Below, in pieces: positions 1 to 11,841 of a stretch of 64,000 nucleotides of DNA (position 1 is the first letter of the stretch; the number at the start of each line of letters is the position of its first letter). Source of the DNA: Vesta saturnalis. Lineage: Eukaryota > Arthropoda > Insecta > Coleoptera > Lampyridae. Made by a program: the position numbers and the translations under genes. The notes beneath the pieces were generated by a model. That model did no database searches and was not told the origin of the DNA. It was given only the letters and a program-made list of their open reading frames with translations. The DNA is taken from the NCBI GenBank assembly GCA_036346205.1, contig JARFJB010000928.1, positions 496,001-560,000 of the forward strand, read 5' to 3'.

Positions 1-1009
1 AAAGAAAAATGGCACAGTGTTGCGAAAACCGCACCAGTCTATCTTCACTAATAGCCATGGTACTCTAAAAAACCATCAGGAATGGGACACACTATACATA
101 TATTCTGATGAACAACTTGAGTATCCAGTTTGGATTATTTTCTGACCGTAATGGGTACTACATAAGTGTCACATTAGAACGGTGTATTTTTAAAAAAAAT
201 GGAGAGTACTTATATTATTAAAGACTATTTATTTTGATAAACATAGATGAATAATTGATCCACCTACTTTTTCCTGTGCTTGATTTACCAACACTGATGT
301 TGCAGATGGTTCATCTATTCATGATTATTGAACAGAAAGATTGTTTGCTGGGGTTGGGTACAGTTGTGCCCAATCGAATACTGTTAGCCAATTTTACTTG
401 TAACACATATTATGTATTATCTCCTTTGCTCTTTGTCAGCAAAATCCTGACCGGAATTTTTTGATCAGTTTTGGATGGGGGAATGTAGGAGATGAACACT
501 GGTTTGTTTCTAGTTTAGTACTATAGCTCTAAACCCATTCTAAATTATAATCTATATGTACGATGTACTTGGTACAATACTCGAATACTCTTTTGGATAA
601 TCAAGATGCGTTTGTTACTTTAATAATTGTGTATTCGGGTACTTTTTCATTTGAGTAGTCCTTTCGTTATTTTTTTATCGTCATTGTTGTTTTAATTTAA
701 AATTGACAAAACTGAAAAGAGCTTCATTTAACTTAAACAGACGGATCTAGAATCGCAGAACAAGTCTTGAACAAAGATCAGCGAATCCGATGGGATAACA
801 TACAGATAGTGACAAAGAACGAGAAAACGAATACTAAAAGAAAATTCTATAAGCCAAGTTAGTGCAGACATGAAACCACTATGGATACCAATAATGCGCG
901 AAGAGTTTAGGCACAATACACCTGCGCAATATGTTACTACGTAACACGTGCAAGTAACTACTGAGCAACCACGAATAGACTAAGGCGTGCTGCGTTAAGA
1001 TGTGATATC
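1..1009. other. AT-rich stretch, no gene seen
   Basis: Open frames here are short and do not resemble any protein family I know. No RNA gene or clear repeat boundary is visible. The last 100 bases begin to resemble the tandem repeat that follows. Confidence 0.5.
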
Positions 1010-1955
1010 TTAATGCAAAACGAACACAAAACCTTCCCCGTAACAATAACTCTAATCGGAAAATCGTGACATAGGTTTCACATTGTTCCAAGAATTAAGA
1101 GTGTTGCATTCAACCGAAAATCTAATTTTCTGTGAAAGGAAGGATTAACAGCATTTGGGGATAGGCGCACAAATCAGCACAAAATAGGTACGCAACTGTT
1201 AAATATGTTTGAAGTCATTCAAAGAATAATGGGTTCTGCGTTAAATTGAAATCCCCTATAAATTTTATAGTTTTTTCTTCTCCGAGAGTAAGAGATGCTG
1301 CGTTAAATTGGATCTCCAACGGGAAGATTCTTTTTTCAAAACGGAAAGCGCACACAGTGTGAGAATCGGCGCAAAATATGTACAAAACCATGATATAGGT
1401 TTCAAATTATTCCGAGAGTTAAGTGTGACGCGTTTAACCGAAAATACGATTTCCTTCAAACGAAAGCATCATAAAGCTTGCGCATAAATAGACACAAAAC
1501 CATTAGATAGGTTTCACAGCATTCAGAGAATAGGGAATATGACACACATTTCAAGCTTCTCCCAGGGTAAGGGGCGCTACGTGACGCTGGATTCCTTTTT
1601 TTATTTTCTCCGAAACGAAAGGCCCACAAATCAATACTAGATAACATTCACGCCATTCCCATGTGGGTTTGGCGTCAAGTTTAACGCGGCCTACCAGGCC
1701 CGGCCTTACTTCTAAATTCACCCACATGAATTTGCTTTGTTAATAAATAAAAACACTATCACGTTGGTTAAATTTATGTTTTTTAACCTTGCCTTGTGGA
1801 ATTCCATATTTAATAGCATCAAAGGTATTGCATCTGAAACATTTTTGCTATAGTAACATAGGTTTCAAGACATTCCGAGTATGAAGGGAATTGCGTAATT
1901 TTGGAACTTAAAAACTTAGGCGTGGGCGCACAAATCAGTACAAAACAAAAACAAA
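1010..1955. repeat. Imperfect tandem repeat, unit about 130-180 bp
   Basis: The phrase GCGCACAAATCA..ACAAAA recurs in diverged form near 1166, 1348, 1478, 1625 and 1927. It is usually preceded or followed by ATAGGTTTCA..ATTC (near 1068, 1393, 1509, 1857). Units have drifted and carry indels, so the period varies. Related sequence (CAACGGAGAATTCCCTCG, then CGCATAAAACTTGG) reappears at about 6893-6960, just after LINE copy A, so copy A seems to have inserted into this array. Confidence 0.55.
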
Positions 1956-2101
1956 ACAATGGTACTAGTTTCGTGTCGGTACGAGCATACGGGGCACGAC
2001 ATGGTCAGTAACCGGTCTGATCGTTATGGTATTACTCAGAAGAACAATACCTTTGACTCGAATCGACCTGGTTACAAGGGGCGGTCAAGCTGTCAGGACT
2101 G

Positions 2102-2850
2102 TGCAAGAAATGAAAGGCGAGTTGGTACGTGGAATGTTAGAGACTTACATGGTAAAGAATTTGAAATTGTGACAATAATGAACGAAAGGCAGCTTGATAT
2201 ACTGTGTGTATCGGAGACAAAGCACAAAGGAAAAGATGCTGTGGGAACGGATGATGGCAGCCTAGCACTATGGTCAGCAGTTGAGACTGAAGTGCATGGC
2301 GCAAAAGGAGCTGGGATGATCGTAAGTGAAAGAACGAAAAGATGTGTTAAATAGTATGAATTTGTATCTCCTCGGGTAATGTGGGTTAGAATGAAAGTGG
2401 AGCTTCGAAAGATTTTCCTTATTGCATGCTATGCACCGGTGAATGGAGAAAGAGGCCAAGAGTGTGAGAACATCTGGAATGAAGTAGAAAACGTGTTGAA
2501 CGTATGTAAATCAAAAGAAGGAGTGATGATAGTGGGGGATATGAACGGATGGGTGGGTGTTCAGAGAGAACACACTGAACGAGTTCTAGGAAAGTTCGGA
2601 GACAATGAGAATGGTGAACGCCTGGTGAATATCTGTGTGGAAAGAAGCTTGTTTGTATCTAATACGTGGTTTAAACATAAAAATGTGCATATGTATATAT
2701 GGAAAAAAGGTGACTCTAAAAGTATTATAGACTTGATAGTGTATGATGAACGACTTAGAAACTGGTGAAAGACACAAAAGTTATGAGCGGATCGTATTGT
2801 GGATCGGACCACTTTTTGGTTGTATCGAGGGTATGTTTAGGGCAAAAGTG
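2102..2850 (+). pseudogene. LINE copy A endonuclease (APE-like), broken
   Basis: AP-endonuclease-like domain of the LINE polyprotein, which in intact elements nicks the target DNA to prime reverse transcription. Visible motifs are RRVGTWNVRDLHGKEF (catalytic Asn), ILCVSETKHKG (catalytic Glu), LIACYAPVNGERG, VGDMNGWVG (Asp/Asn pair) and, in another frame near 2800, GSDHFLVVSRV (catalytic Asp-His). A TAG stop at 2352-2354 separates the first part from the part resuming at 2379, and a frameshift near 2765 is needed to reach the SDH motif. Similar stretches exist in copy B (from 11842) and copy C (minus, 49860-49200), which confirms the reading. The domain is inactive as it stands. Confidence 0.8.
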
Positions 2851-3724
2851 GATCTGGAGAAGTAAAGCAAACGTAGTGCGAACGTCCAGACTTAGAGTAG
2901 ACATACTAGTGGATAATGGCGCGAGAATGAAATACGCAGATGCTGTGAGTAAAGGGTGAAAGAATGTGAATGAACAGTGTGGAACGAACAAAAATAAAGA
3001 CACTGACGTCGAAAGTGCGTAGATAAGCTCGAAAAGCTGTGTTGGGAATTGTGGCGTGCGGATATGTGGAAGAGCGACTGTAGGTAGATAGAAAAAATGT
3101 CCCTCGTGGAATGAATCGGTAAAAAAGGCGGTATGTACGATAAAATATGCGTATATGGAAATGATTGCTGCAAAAAATGAGACTGAGAAAAAGCGATTGT
3201 ATGAGGTGTACAGATTATGAAACAAAGAAGCGAAGGAGGCAGTGAGAATAAGTAAAGAGGAATTGATGGCTGTGGAAGGAGCGAAAATGCAGAATGATTT
3301 TGTAGGAAACAAAAAAACTCTTCTGGAAATGGGTCAAAAATACCAAACGTAGCCCAAACAGAACGCTGCAGTGTAGTCATAAATATGAGCAACGAAATAG
3401 TATGGGACGATTGGGAAGTAAGTAAATGCTGGCAACAATATTTGGGAAATCTGTATAGTAGCGAGGAGAGTAAGAGTGAAAGGTTAAATGAAGAGAACTT
3501 TGAACGAATGGTGAATGAAACTGAGAATGATATTGGGATAAATAAGGGAGAGAAAATGGTAGGAAGGTTGAAAACGGTAAAGGAACAGGCGTAGATGAAA
3601 TCAATGGTGAAATGTTAAAGTATGGAGGTGCAAAGCTTACACGAAGATTGTGTGAACTATTCAATGTATGCCTTAAGGCTGAAAAAGTGCCGAGGGATTG
3701 GAAGTGCTCGATCATTGTACCACT

Positions 3725-5492
3725 TGCCACGGTGTTTACCGTAGAATATACTCGGCCAGGCTAGCAGTTGGTAATCTTGAGCAATTTAGGTGTGGGCGGC
3801 AGATATGCGGCAACTAAATAAATGTGGTTTAGAGCTTAAGGAAAAAAAAAGGTTAGGCGCCACAAGTTTTCTTTAGGTCCCTAAACTTGAAAAGGGCATA
3901 AAAGAAACTATATTGTGAGAGTAAGTGATACTATATTTAACAAAACTATAAATGGGAATTTCTGCAAAGTGTAAAATAAAGTTTCAAATTTTGAATTGGT
4001 AAAAAAAATGCCTTTTTATGTGTAGTAAGCAATCAGAATTGGTTCCCAGTGAAAGTGACTTGATAAATGGAAAGATACTAAATAACAGGGCAGGTAGAAA
4101 CCAAGCAAAGCGTTTAAAGAACTTATCAGTAAGTTGAAATAAAAAAAGTTAATTTATGCATACAAAAAAAATATGGTCAACACAGTAATTTATTGAATCG
4201 ATTCAACGTAGGCATACTGCGCACCTAAATAAATAAAAAATATATAATAATGAATTAATTGTAAGCTACACAAGGAAAAAAATTCAGTGTACAACTCTGC
4301 GTAGCCCCTTCCTCCTATAATAATCTGAATAACCAAAAAAAACTTGACTTCCGGCAATTGAATTCCGACTGTACTACCGTAAATGATTTACAAAAAAAAA
4401 TATTGTTACAATGGTACTGAAGGTATATCAAACACAATAGCAAAAGAAACGTACATAAACAAAATGCTGTACAATAGTCACAAAAACCTAGGGTTGGATG
4501 TTTCTTTTTTTTTATGGTGAATACATTTCGTTTCTTTTAATAGATTTAACAGTTATATTATAAACTACAACAAAGGGGACTTCAACTGAACTTCAACATA
4601 AAATCAGTGAAATATGATTTAATCGTTAAGCTAACCAATATTATCTATATAAAATGAAAAGGTACATAACCTCAATGTTTAATTTAACAACGTGAATAGT
4701 GGTATTAAATTCCAGCAATCCAACATAATCCACAAGCGTTCCTCTTAAGGTATGAGGTTTTATTAGTAACAATAAATTATAAATTATACTGATCTGACCT
4801 GTTTGTTGCTACGAAGAACAGAACGGTGAAGGTAGAATCGAGTCGCAGAGCAAAGAAGAGGGGTTGTTGTTATATTTGTTATATTAGTTACCAATCGCAC
4901 ACCTTCTAGTAAGGGGTTCCGTCTGGATTTGTCAGTCGTAAATTGAATTTGTATTTCTAATAATTAAATTATTGTTTGTAGAAGCAAGAGTCGGGAACCT
5001 TGAATAGTTCACTGTTAAACGTGGCCTAAAATATATGAATGAAACAGGAACAATTTGAGCAGTTGGTTTAGACTTTTACCTGAGTAGATAGGCGGCCAGA
5101 CAGGAAACGTGCCAACTGTTATCCGGAACTTCCGAAGTGTAATTGTACAGGCAGGTAATTACTAAATTAATTAATATAAGCCTGTATTCAATTTTTTTTA
5201 TATGTGGATGCACGAGATTTATCCAGAATTACCGCTTCAAGTACACCACATGGCACGAATTTTTAAATAGAACCAAAAATTGTTGATAATAGAATGAAAC
5301 CAGAAAAATGCTCAAAAGTACCTAGCAATGATAAAATTTGGCCTAGGGATCAGGCTATTGAATTGGAATTCAAAATTGATATCACTAAAGGCATCTATTA
5401 TGCTAAATGTGACTTAAAATAATTATTTTTAAAAAGTTTACTATTCATGAATATATTGAAATTTATTGTTAAATAAAAATTAAACCGTTACA
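3725..5492. mobile_element. 1,768-bp insertion in LINE copy A, flanked by CACT
   Basis: The LINE reading breaks off at GATCATTGTACCACT (ending 3724) and resumes at CACTGTATAGAGG (from 5493). Copy C (minus, near 48340) has the uninterrupted GTACCACTGTATAAGGG, so this segment is an insertion with a 4-bp duplication CACT (3721-3724 and 5493-5496). It starts TGCCACGGTGTTTA and ends TAAACCGTTACA, so it has TG..CA ends like an LTR. The two ends are also weakly inverted: TG..ACGGT..TTA against TG..ACGGTTTA. I see no coding potential. It may be a solo LTR of a Gypsy-type element (4-bp duplications are usual there) or a non-autonomous DNA transposon. The boundaries are firmer than the class. Confidence 0.75.
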
Positions 5493-5496
5493 CACT

Positions 5497-6800
5497 GTAT
5501 AGAGGTAAGAGTGATTGCAAGAACTACAGAGGAATAAGTTTGCCAGCGTGCCGGGTAAAGTATTTTGAAGGATACTGATTGATAGGGTACGAGAAACTAC
5601 ACAAACTAAGATTTGGGATGCGCAAGGTGGCTTCATGCCAGGGAGAGGATGTATCGATCAGATGGTTGCTCTCCAGCAGGCGATCGAAAAGTGTTTAAGC
5701 GTAAAAATGAAGCTGTACTGTGCGTTTATAGATCTGGAGAAAGCATACGACAGAGTGAATAGGGAGAAGCTGTGGGAAATATTAAATGAGTATGGCGTAA
5801 ATAAAGGTTTAATAAACGGAATAACGGCAGTATACAACGGTAGCCGGGCATGTGATAGGGTAAGTGGTGTGAGTGAATGCTTTAATATTGAGCAAGGAGT
5901 GCGACAAGGCTGTGTGATGTCACCGTGGTTGCTCAATGTATACATGGATGAATGTGTTAGACAAGCATGTACCGATACAAATAGTGTAATGGTTGGTAAC
6001 ATAAATGCACGAGTTCTGGTGTATACAGATGACACAGTCTTATTAAGTGACAGTGCGGATGAGCTACAAACCACTCTGAGGAAGTTTGATACAGTCTGTG
6101 AGAGCATGGACCTAAAGGTAAATGTGAACAAAACTAAAATTCTGGTGTTCCATCGGGAAGAAGGAAAGGAGAGTACAATATTTACTCTGCAAGATGAATT
6201 TGTGGAGCAAGTGAACGAGCTAGTATATCTGGGTAGAATGTTTACTGTAGATGGTACAATGGAGGGCGAGGTTTGACGAAGTGCTGGAAGGAAAATGATT
6301 GGAAGTATGTGGACGATTATGAGACACTAAAGCATGAGTCTAGCTGCGAAAGGAACAATATATAATGGTATGTTTGTCCCGTCAGTATTGTATGGAAGTG
6401 AGACATGAGTATGTCAAAAAAAAGGACGAAAGGAAAATAAATGCCGTAGGTATGCGATTTCTGAGAAGCGCATGTGGTAAAACGAGAAGGGACAAGATAA
6501 CGAATGAGTGCATAATGACGGGGTGTGCCGAGGAAAAGACGATGATGGATAGATATAGAGTATACACTATGTTAGTTTGGACACAGTGAGAGAAGGAACA
6601 ACGCAAGATTAACGAAGCAAATATTTGTGGGTGAGGTTAGAGGTAAGGCCGCGTAAAACTTGGTTGAATGTAGCAGAATGTATGATGAAGGAAAGAAAGA
6701 TAAGAAGTTTTAAAAACAAAAGGGCTTGTCAGAGACAATGTATGAATCTTGCGGAAGCTAGGGAACTATGCGGAGATAGGAAAGCATGGTGAAAGATTGT
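5497..6800 (+). pseudogene. LINE copy A reverse transcriptase, C-terminal part
   Basis: RT domain of the same LINE. The 213-residue open stretch (5635-6276) has the palm motif FIDLEKAYDRVNREKLWEIL with a catalytic Asp, the GVRQGCVMSPWLLNVYMDE motif, the active-site box as YTDDTVLLS, the primer-grip-like KVNVNKTKILVF and VYLGRMF. The box carries Thr where copy C has Ala (YADD). The frame is broken by TGA at 6274-6276. The C-terminal part (INAVGMRFLRSACGKTRRDKI, then a region matching GEVR..RPRKTWLNV in copy B) continues in other frames to about 6812. Upstream, NYRGISLPACR (about 5523) matches the usual fingers motif before the palm. Confidence 0.85.
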
Positions 6801-6892
6801 GAATGAAAAATAAATTAGGCAGGGATTATTTTGCCTACCCCGCAAGGAAATGACGTGAGGGTTAAGTTGAGTTAAGTTAAGTTAGTTCCCAA

Positions 6893-7900
6893 CGGAGAAT
6901 TCCCTCGAAACAAAAAACGCATAAAACTTGGATATTTAGGCGGGTACTAGTGTCGCGATTCAGCTTTTCTAACTCAACCCACCTGCTTAAGCGATTAATA
7001 ACAAGACTCAGTGGACATATATCACCGGTTTTCTGTTATACCCATTACAATTTATGTCTCTATGCAGTTCCACCTGAACAGAAGAAAAGCAGCCTAAAAT
7101 CGTAAAAACTTAAGATACAAGTAAGTGAGAAAATGGTTCCAGTACTCGCAGGTCTTAAATGCGATTAACAACAGTTTAGAACTAAATAGATTTTTTAATA
7201 AACGTGTCGGAAAATGTAGTCATGTTGGTTATTTCTTTGAAGTTTCAACAAATAAAAACACTTATGCGAGAAGTTTATTGTGTGCATTTTATTGTTTAGG
7301 TGGAATGCCTTATTCGAAATGCGTATTGAATAAATGTTGATGTCCTAGTTTGTTAAAGCTGACATGATACAAACCTACAAGAAGTAGTTTTACTAAATGT
7401 AAATGTGAAAGTTTGAATTTTATCTATAACTGTCACTTTACATTATTGAATCGTCATTCAGTTATCAAATTGTTTGTGAACAGAAAGGATCTATCTAGTT
7501 AAATAAGGTAACGTCTTTGATTTATATGTGTTAAAATTAGATAGAAGAATTGTTAAACCCTTGAAGGGTTGACAATAGGACAGGTTTGTTAAATATAACT
7601 AGTAATGCAGTTGTATATAAATGACAAGTATGATAGTAAGACGACAAAACGTAAGATAGATGGTTTGAGTTGTAAGCTTTTCTGTGACCCGGATGAATGT
7701 TTGATGGCCTCAGCACCGTATGTGGATTGCTACAGCTAGCTCGGGAATGTCTTATGCAATGGCTGCATGCATAATAGAAAAGATTAAGGTCCGATGTTGT
7801 ACACCATCGATAAAGTAGAGAGAAAAGGGAGCGCACGTGGAGTATAACATGAGGATGAAGAAAGCGATATTAACGCGTTTTTAGACAAGGTTTAATCAAG
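6893..7900. other. Array remnant, then sequence without a recognised gene
   Basis: The first 70 bases resemble the tandem repeat at 1010-1955. The rest has several open frames under 100 codons on both strands, none with a recognisable domain. A 99-codon minus-strand frame at 7537-7836 shows no motif and no homologue elsewhere in the window. Confidence 0.4.
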
Positions 7901-7904
7901 TATA

Positions 7905-8290
7905 AAAGTTTTGTAAACGCGTGTCTGTGACGCGTCCGCGAATTATAAGTTTACCGACATCTCTCTTTTGCTTTTTATGCATACAAATGGAGGCAAGTTG
8001 TTAACCTAAGCTGGCACAATATATTACGAGACGCCGGCTGTCATATACAAATAGAGGGAGATCAATGATTGACGCCAAAAACTTAGTGGTCGTGGCCCAG
8101 GAGCATGTGGCACGAGACGCCGCGGCAGCGCAGTCCTGAGCGTCACACGAGCGTCCTCGACCAGTTACAGTCTAGCGCTAAAACGGATTGGATTCAACCC
8201 CTAACACTCTTGTGCCGAAATTACGCACGCTCATCGTTATCTTTCACGCTCGCGATGCGGCGATCGCGTTTTTCTTTTAACTTGTAACTT
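7905..8290. other. Local CpG-rich, GC-rich patch
   Basis: Within AT-rich surroundings this patch is dense in CG dinucleotides (for example GACGCGTCCGCG near 7927, GACGCCGCGGCAGCGCAG near 8116, CTCGCGATGCGGCGATCGCG near 8249). It holds a 60-codon plus-strand frame (8105-8287) without a known domain. It could be a host regulatory region or non-coding exon, or the GC-rich end of an unrecognised element. Confidence 0.35.
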
Positions 8291-10185
8291 TTTCATGTGT
8301 ATATGTGCCTGATACAGGATTAAGCATGGACCATTAGAGACACATAAGGGCTTTTACGCACCATGGCCGAAAAACGCAAACAAAATAACCGTTACTTAAG
8401 TATCGGTATAGTTTACATCGCAACTATTATAAGTCAAGGTAAGTGTGTCTGGTTCATGGTGCAGCCCAGTATATTATTTAAATGAGAACAGGGCGCGCGA
8501 ATTAAAATTGAAAATGTTTCGACGGATAAGCAGATTAACAGGTGTCCCATTCTGAAGCTATTTAATTCCATGCCGCTTGTTTGGTTTTCACGAATTAGGC
8601 TTGATGATAACTCAACGTTACCCAAACAACCGGTATTTTAAATTTAATAAATAAACGACTATTTTAACTTTGCAGATTAAAAAAAACTGAATTAAAAAGA
8701 TGTGTCCTAATTCAATACATATCGCTTAAACTACATACATTTAGAACAAACATTTGGTACGTAAAATCTGTCTTTTATCAATGGAAAAACGTCTAGTTTT
8801 TAGAACTTTGTATCACGGTTAGTAACTGCGAATACTTATATTTCATTAGCTTTCTAAACTACTAGCAGCCGATTAAATTATTCATTGGCAATAGAATCGA
8901 TGTAAAAGTTAAAAACAACGTGAAACGCAAAAAAATTCTTCTGTGTAACATTTTAATTTAATTTTAATTGTCTCGAAAAATAATTTTTAACAGAATTGAG
9001 CTATATGGATTTTAGCGTCTTGGTTTAATTATAAAATAAAGCTAATTTTTACTCGTCGAACAAATAAATGAATAAATTAATTCGATTTTTCGTTGTCACT
9101 TTTATTTTCAAATAATTTTAAGTTTCAGTGGTGTTAATAATTTAGACTAAATTATAAAATAGCCAAACTTTAATTAGATGGTTCAATGTCCTTTTAGAGT
9201 GTCAGAGGAGCTTCTCTGTATATATATGCATGGAAATTAGCTGTTTAGACACGTTGTTTGCAGCTAGCGCGGGTTGCAATCGCCACGTTCATTGTAAATA
9301 TTCATGAAGAATACACATCACTTACCCTTTAGGAACCTCCCTGTAGCCTTATTGCCATGTGTTTGCATTCATTTAACAGTACCTTTATTGATTTAAACAA
9401 GGCATTATTAAAATAAAGACCCGTTGATGAAAGATTCACCTTTTCTTTGCTCTCGACCGAAAGTTTTTAATGTATTCCACCTGGTTAAGTATCAAAGCTT
9501 TGAAAAGGGGAAAATTGTCGTGCTTAAGTACTAAAGTAAAATATATAAAAGAAATTTTAATAGTTGTGGTTTAGTCACAAACAGTTACCAGACAAAACTA
9601 CAGTAGTACCTTCTGGCACGAAATGTATGTAGAAATTATCTTTAAAATGGTTATTATCTGTATAATGAAAACAGGCCTTATTTATGTTTAGTAACGAAAT
9701 TCTAATAATTTAAAATCAATTTAAGCAAAACATGCAAAGGGCAAAATTTGTATTCTAAATCGATATGCGGTTTATACAGGAGCAATATTGAAGATACAGA
9801 AACAGAATTATGTATACCACGTGGGAATTTTACAGATTATGCAATCTTTTCAAAAGAGTCTTCCACCAAATATCTTATACTTTAGGATAACAAATTAGGA
9901 AACAATCATTTTAAAATAGACTCGGTAACATCAAGATGTCAAATGCTTAAAATGCGTAAAATGAAAATAAAGGTTAGCTAAACTGCAAAAGTTGCTTATT
10001 TAAACAATAGAATTGCTGAACTTTCAACAACTGAATAAAATAACTTGTCTTTTTTGTTAGTCTGTTTACGGATAGAAATATTTGTTAAAACTTACACAAC
10101 CCAAAAATTCGCACTCCTCACATTCAGAATTTACTTGACGAAGAGAAACATGAAATAAAAATTTTTAAAGTTTATCATGCACGGA
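8291..10185. other. AT-rich stretch, nothing recognised
   Basis: Frames are short and uninformative. A small palindrome-like element, AGAGGAGCTTCTCT, lies near 9207 with no other support. No transposon coding motif is visible on either strand. Confidence 0.5.
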
Positions 10186-10189
10186 ATTC

Positions 10190-10818
10190 AAGCAACCGTG
10201 GTGCCACCAGTTTGTTTGAGCCCTTTTACTACACTGTATTTTTTGATAAACCTATTAATTTATTATTACATCGTAAAACTTAAAAGTTTGAAAGTTTGTT
10301 ATGAAATATATGTGATATGCTCCGTGAATTAATGTTAAGTTTTTAAAGCAGTTATCTGATGTGTAGGTATATTCATCATTCACGGAAACGAATGTAACAT
10401 TAGTGCAACCAGCTTATTTTAGTATTTTTACTACACTTATGTTTGTTTCTAACATAATAAGTTATAATTACTTCCTAAAACTTGAAAGTTTGAACGGTTG
10501 TTATGGTCTAATATGCTCTGTGAATTAGTTTTACGTTTTTAAAATCCTTCACGTGAACGCATGCAATATTAGTGAACCAGTTAATTTTAGTATTTTTACT
10601 ACACTATGTTTTCTTTAAGCATAACAATTTCTTATTACTTACAGAAAATGAATAGCTCAAAATTTTGTTATGAATTATATTTGATACGGTCTATGAATTT
10701 TACATTTTTTTAAATAGTTGGAAATAAAGCGATACGATGTGTAGGTGCATTCATCTTTCACGGAAACGAATGCAACATTAGTGCAACCAGTTTATTTTAG
10801 TATTTTTACTACAATATG
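10190..10818. repeat. Satellite array (unit about 200 bp), left part
   Basis: Units share ACCAGTTTATTTTAGTATTT followed by TTACTACACTATG, then CCTAAAACTTAAAAGTTTG, then CATTCACGGAAACGAATGCA. Anchors of the first phrase lie at about 10206, 10408, 10577 and 10787, spaced 169-210 bp. The array stops after ACTACAATATG at 10818 and resumes with TATGCTTTTTAAG at about 14492, so the two parts were once continuous. Confidence 0.75.
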
Positions 10819-11470
10819 AGTGCGTTTTAGAACAAATGTATAACCCACCGGCTTGAATATTAATAAAAACAAATAATAACATTAATCTAATTTAGTAAAA
10901 TTTTAACGTCTATAGTTACACAAATAAAGAAAAAGTGCGAGAACATGATTGTTGCATTTCTATACTAATCGTAGGAAATTACGGTTCCTTTCAAACTCAT
11001 GACAGGTACGTACACCCTTTTGTCTATGTTTTAACTCCAACACGTACATTTTTATAATTGCAATAATTGCTAAATCAAGTTCCAAATTTGAATTAATAAT
11101 AAACAAATAATAACCGAACCAGTAGAATGTTAGTACGTGTAAAATGGATTACAGAAAAAAGGCATGCAAACAGTATTTTGGATTATTATAGCTTTGAAGT
11201 TCTACGAAATAACAAAAAATGTACAGACTAAGATCGAAGTAAGCGGTCAGTTCCTGCTTAATGTTATATAATTGCTATAAATCACCTTTCTGTAACAATA
11301 CACAAACATAACCATTGTCATAAGAATTTGTTTTATTAGCTGTAATGATAAAAATAAATAAGTAGACCAAATCCTAAAAGAAATAAATAAATAAGTATTA
11401 AATTAAGTAAACAAAAAACTAACTCTAACTCGGATATCTAAATTAAAAATAATTACATTATTTGGTCGCA
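10819..11470. other. Left part of the insertion splitting the satellite; unclassified
   Basis: AT-rich DNA between the satellite break and the module upstream of LINE copy B. No coding motif. It lies inside the 3.67-kb segment that interrupts the array. It is either extra 5' sequence of the LINE, host DNA carried along, or an older nested element. Confidence 0.35.
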
Positions 11471-11556
11471 AATGAATAACAGCAAGTAAGTAGCTCGAGA
11501 ACCAAGAATCGCGTAGGCAACGATCTAATGGAAACATAATGTGATTGAAAATTGTC

Positions 11557-11612
<56 letters not shown>
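11471..11612. repeat. Module plus (TA)n tract upstream of LINE copy B
   Basis: AATGAATAACAGCA, then GAATCGCGTAG.GCAA, then ATAATGTGATTGAA are followed by a (TA)n tract (about 11557-11612). The same order occurs in reverse complement at 50064-50268, where AATAAATAACAGCA, GAATCGCGTAGAGCAA and ATGATGTGATTGAA precede a (TA)n tract that abuts LINE copy C. The module and the tract therefore belong to a shared repeat rather than being independent microsatellites. Confidence 0.65.
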
Positions 11613-11615
<3 letters not shown>

Positions 11616-11841
11616 AACTTTTACTTCCTTACGTGTCGGGCGGTAGACAAATAACTGTCCGGTAGTAGGACGATACCGTTAGTAGGGAATGCTACATCGT
11701 CCGGAACACTATTTGGCTAGTAACCGGTCTTCCCGCTATAGTATTACTCAAGAGAACAATGAAATTGCCTCAGATCGACCTGGCTACAAATGGCGGTCAA
11801 GGTCGGAACAGATAGGCCTCGTTGCTGGCGACTGTGCAAGG

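Larger units (their letters stand above)
1959..6885 (+). mobile_element. LINE copy A (non-LTR retrotransposon, RTE-like), interrupted
   Basis: This is the longest copy of a LINE family found four times in the window. In order it holds an endonuclease region (about 2100-2850), a linker, the RT N-terminus (3385-3724), a foreign insertion (3725-5492), the RT core (5493-6276) and the C-terminal region up to the AATGAAAAATAAATTAGGCAG end at about 6802-6825. The 3' end finishes in a short pentamer-like tail (TTAAG/TTGAG repeats, about 6860-6885). The clade is an inference. The wording of the RT core (FIDLEKAYDRV, GVRQGCVMSPWL) fits RTE or related LINEs of arthropods, but no tree was made. Stops and frameshifts make it non-functional. 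Confidence 0.85.

Noticed and set aside
2561..3730. Long minus-strand frames opposite LINE copy A (up to 185 codons)
   Set aside because: Shadows of the antisense strand. Similar shadows appear opposite copies B, C and D with the same Ser/Phe/His-rich wording.
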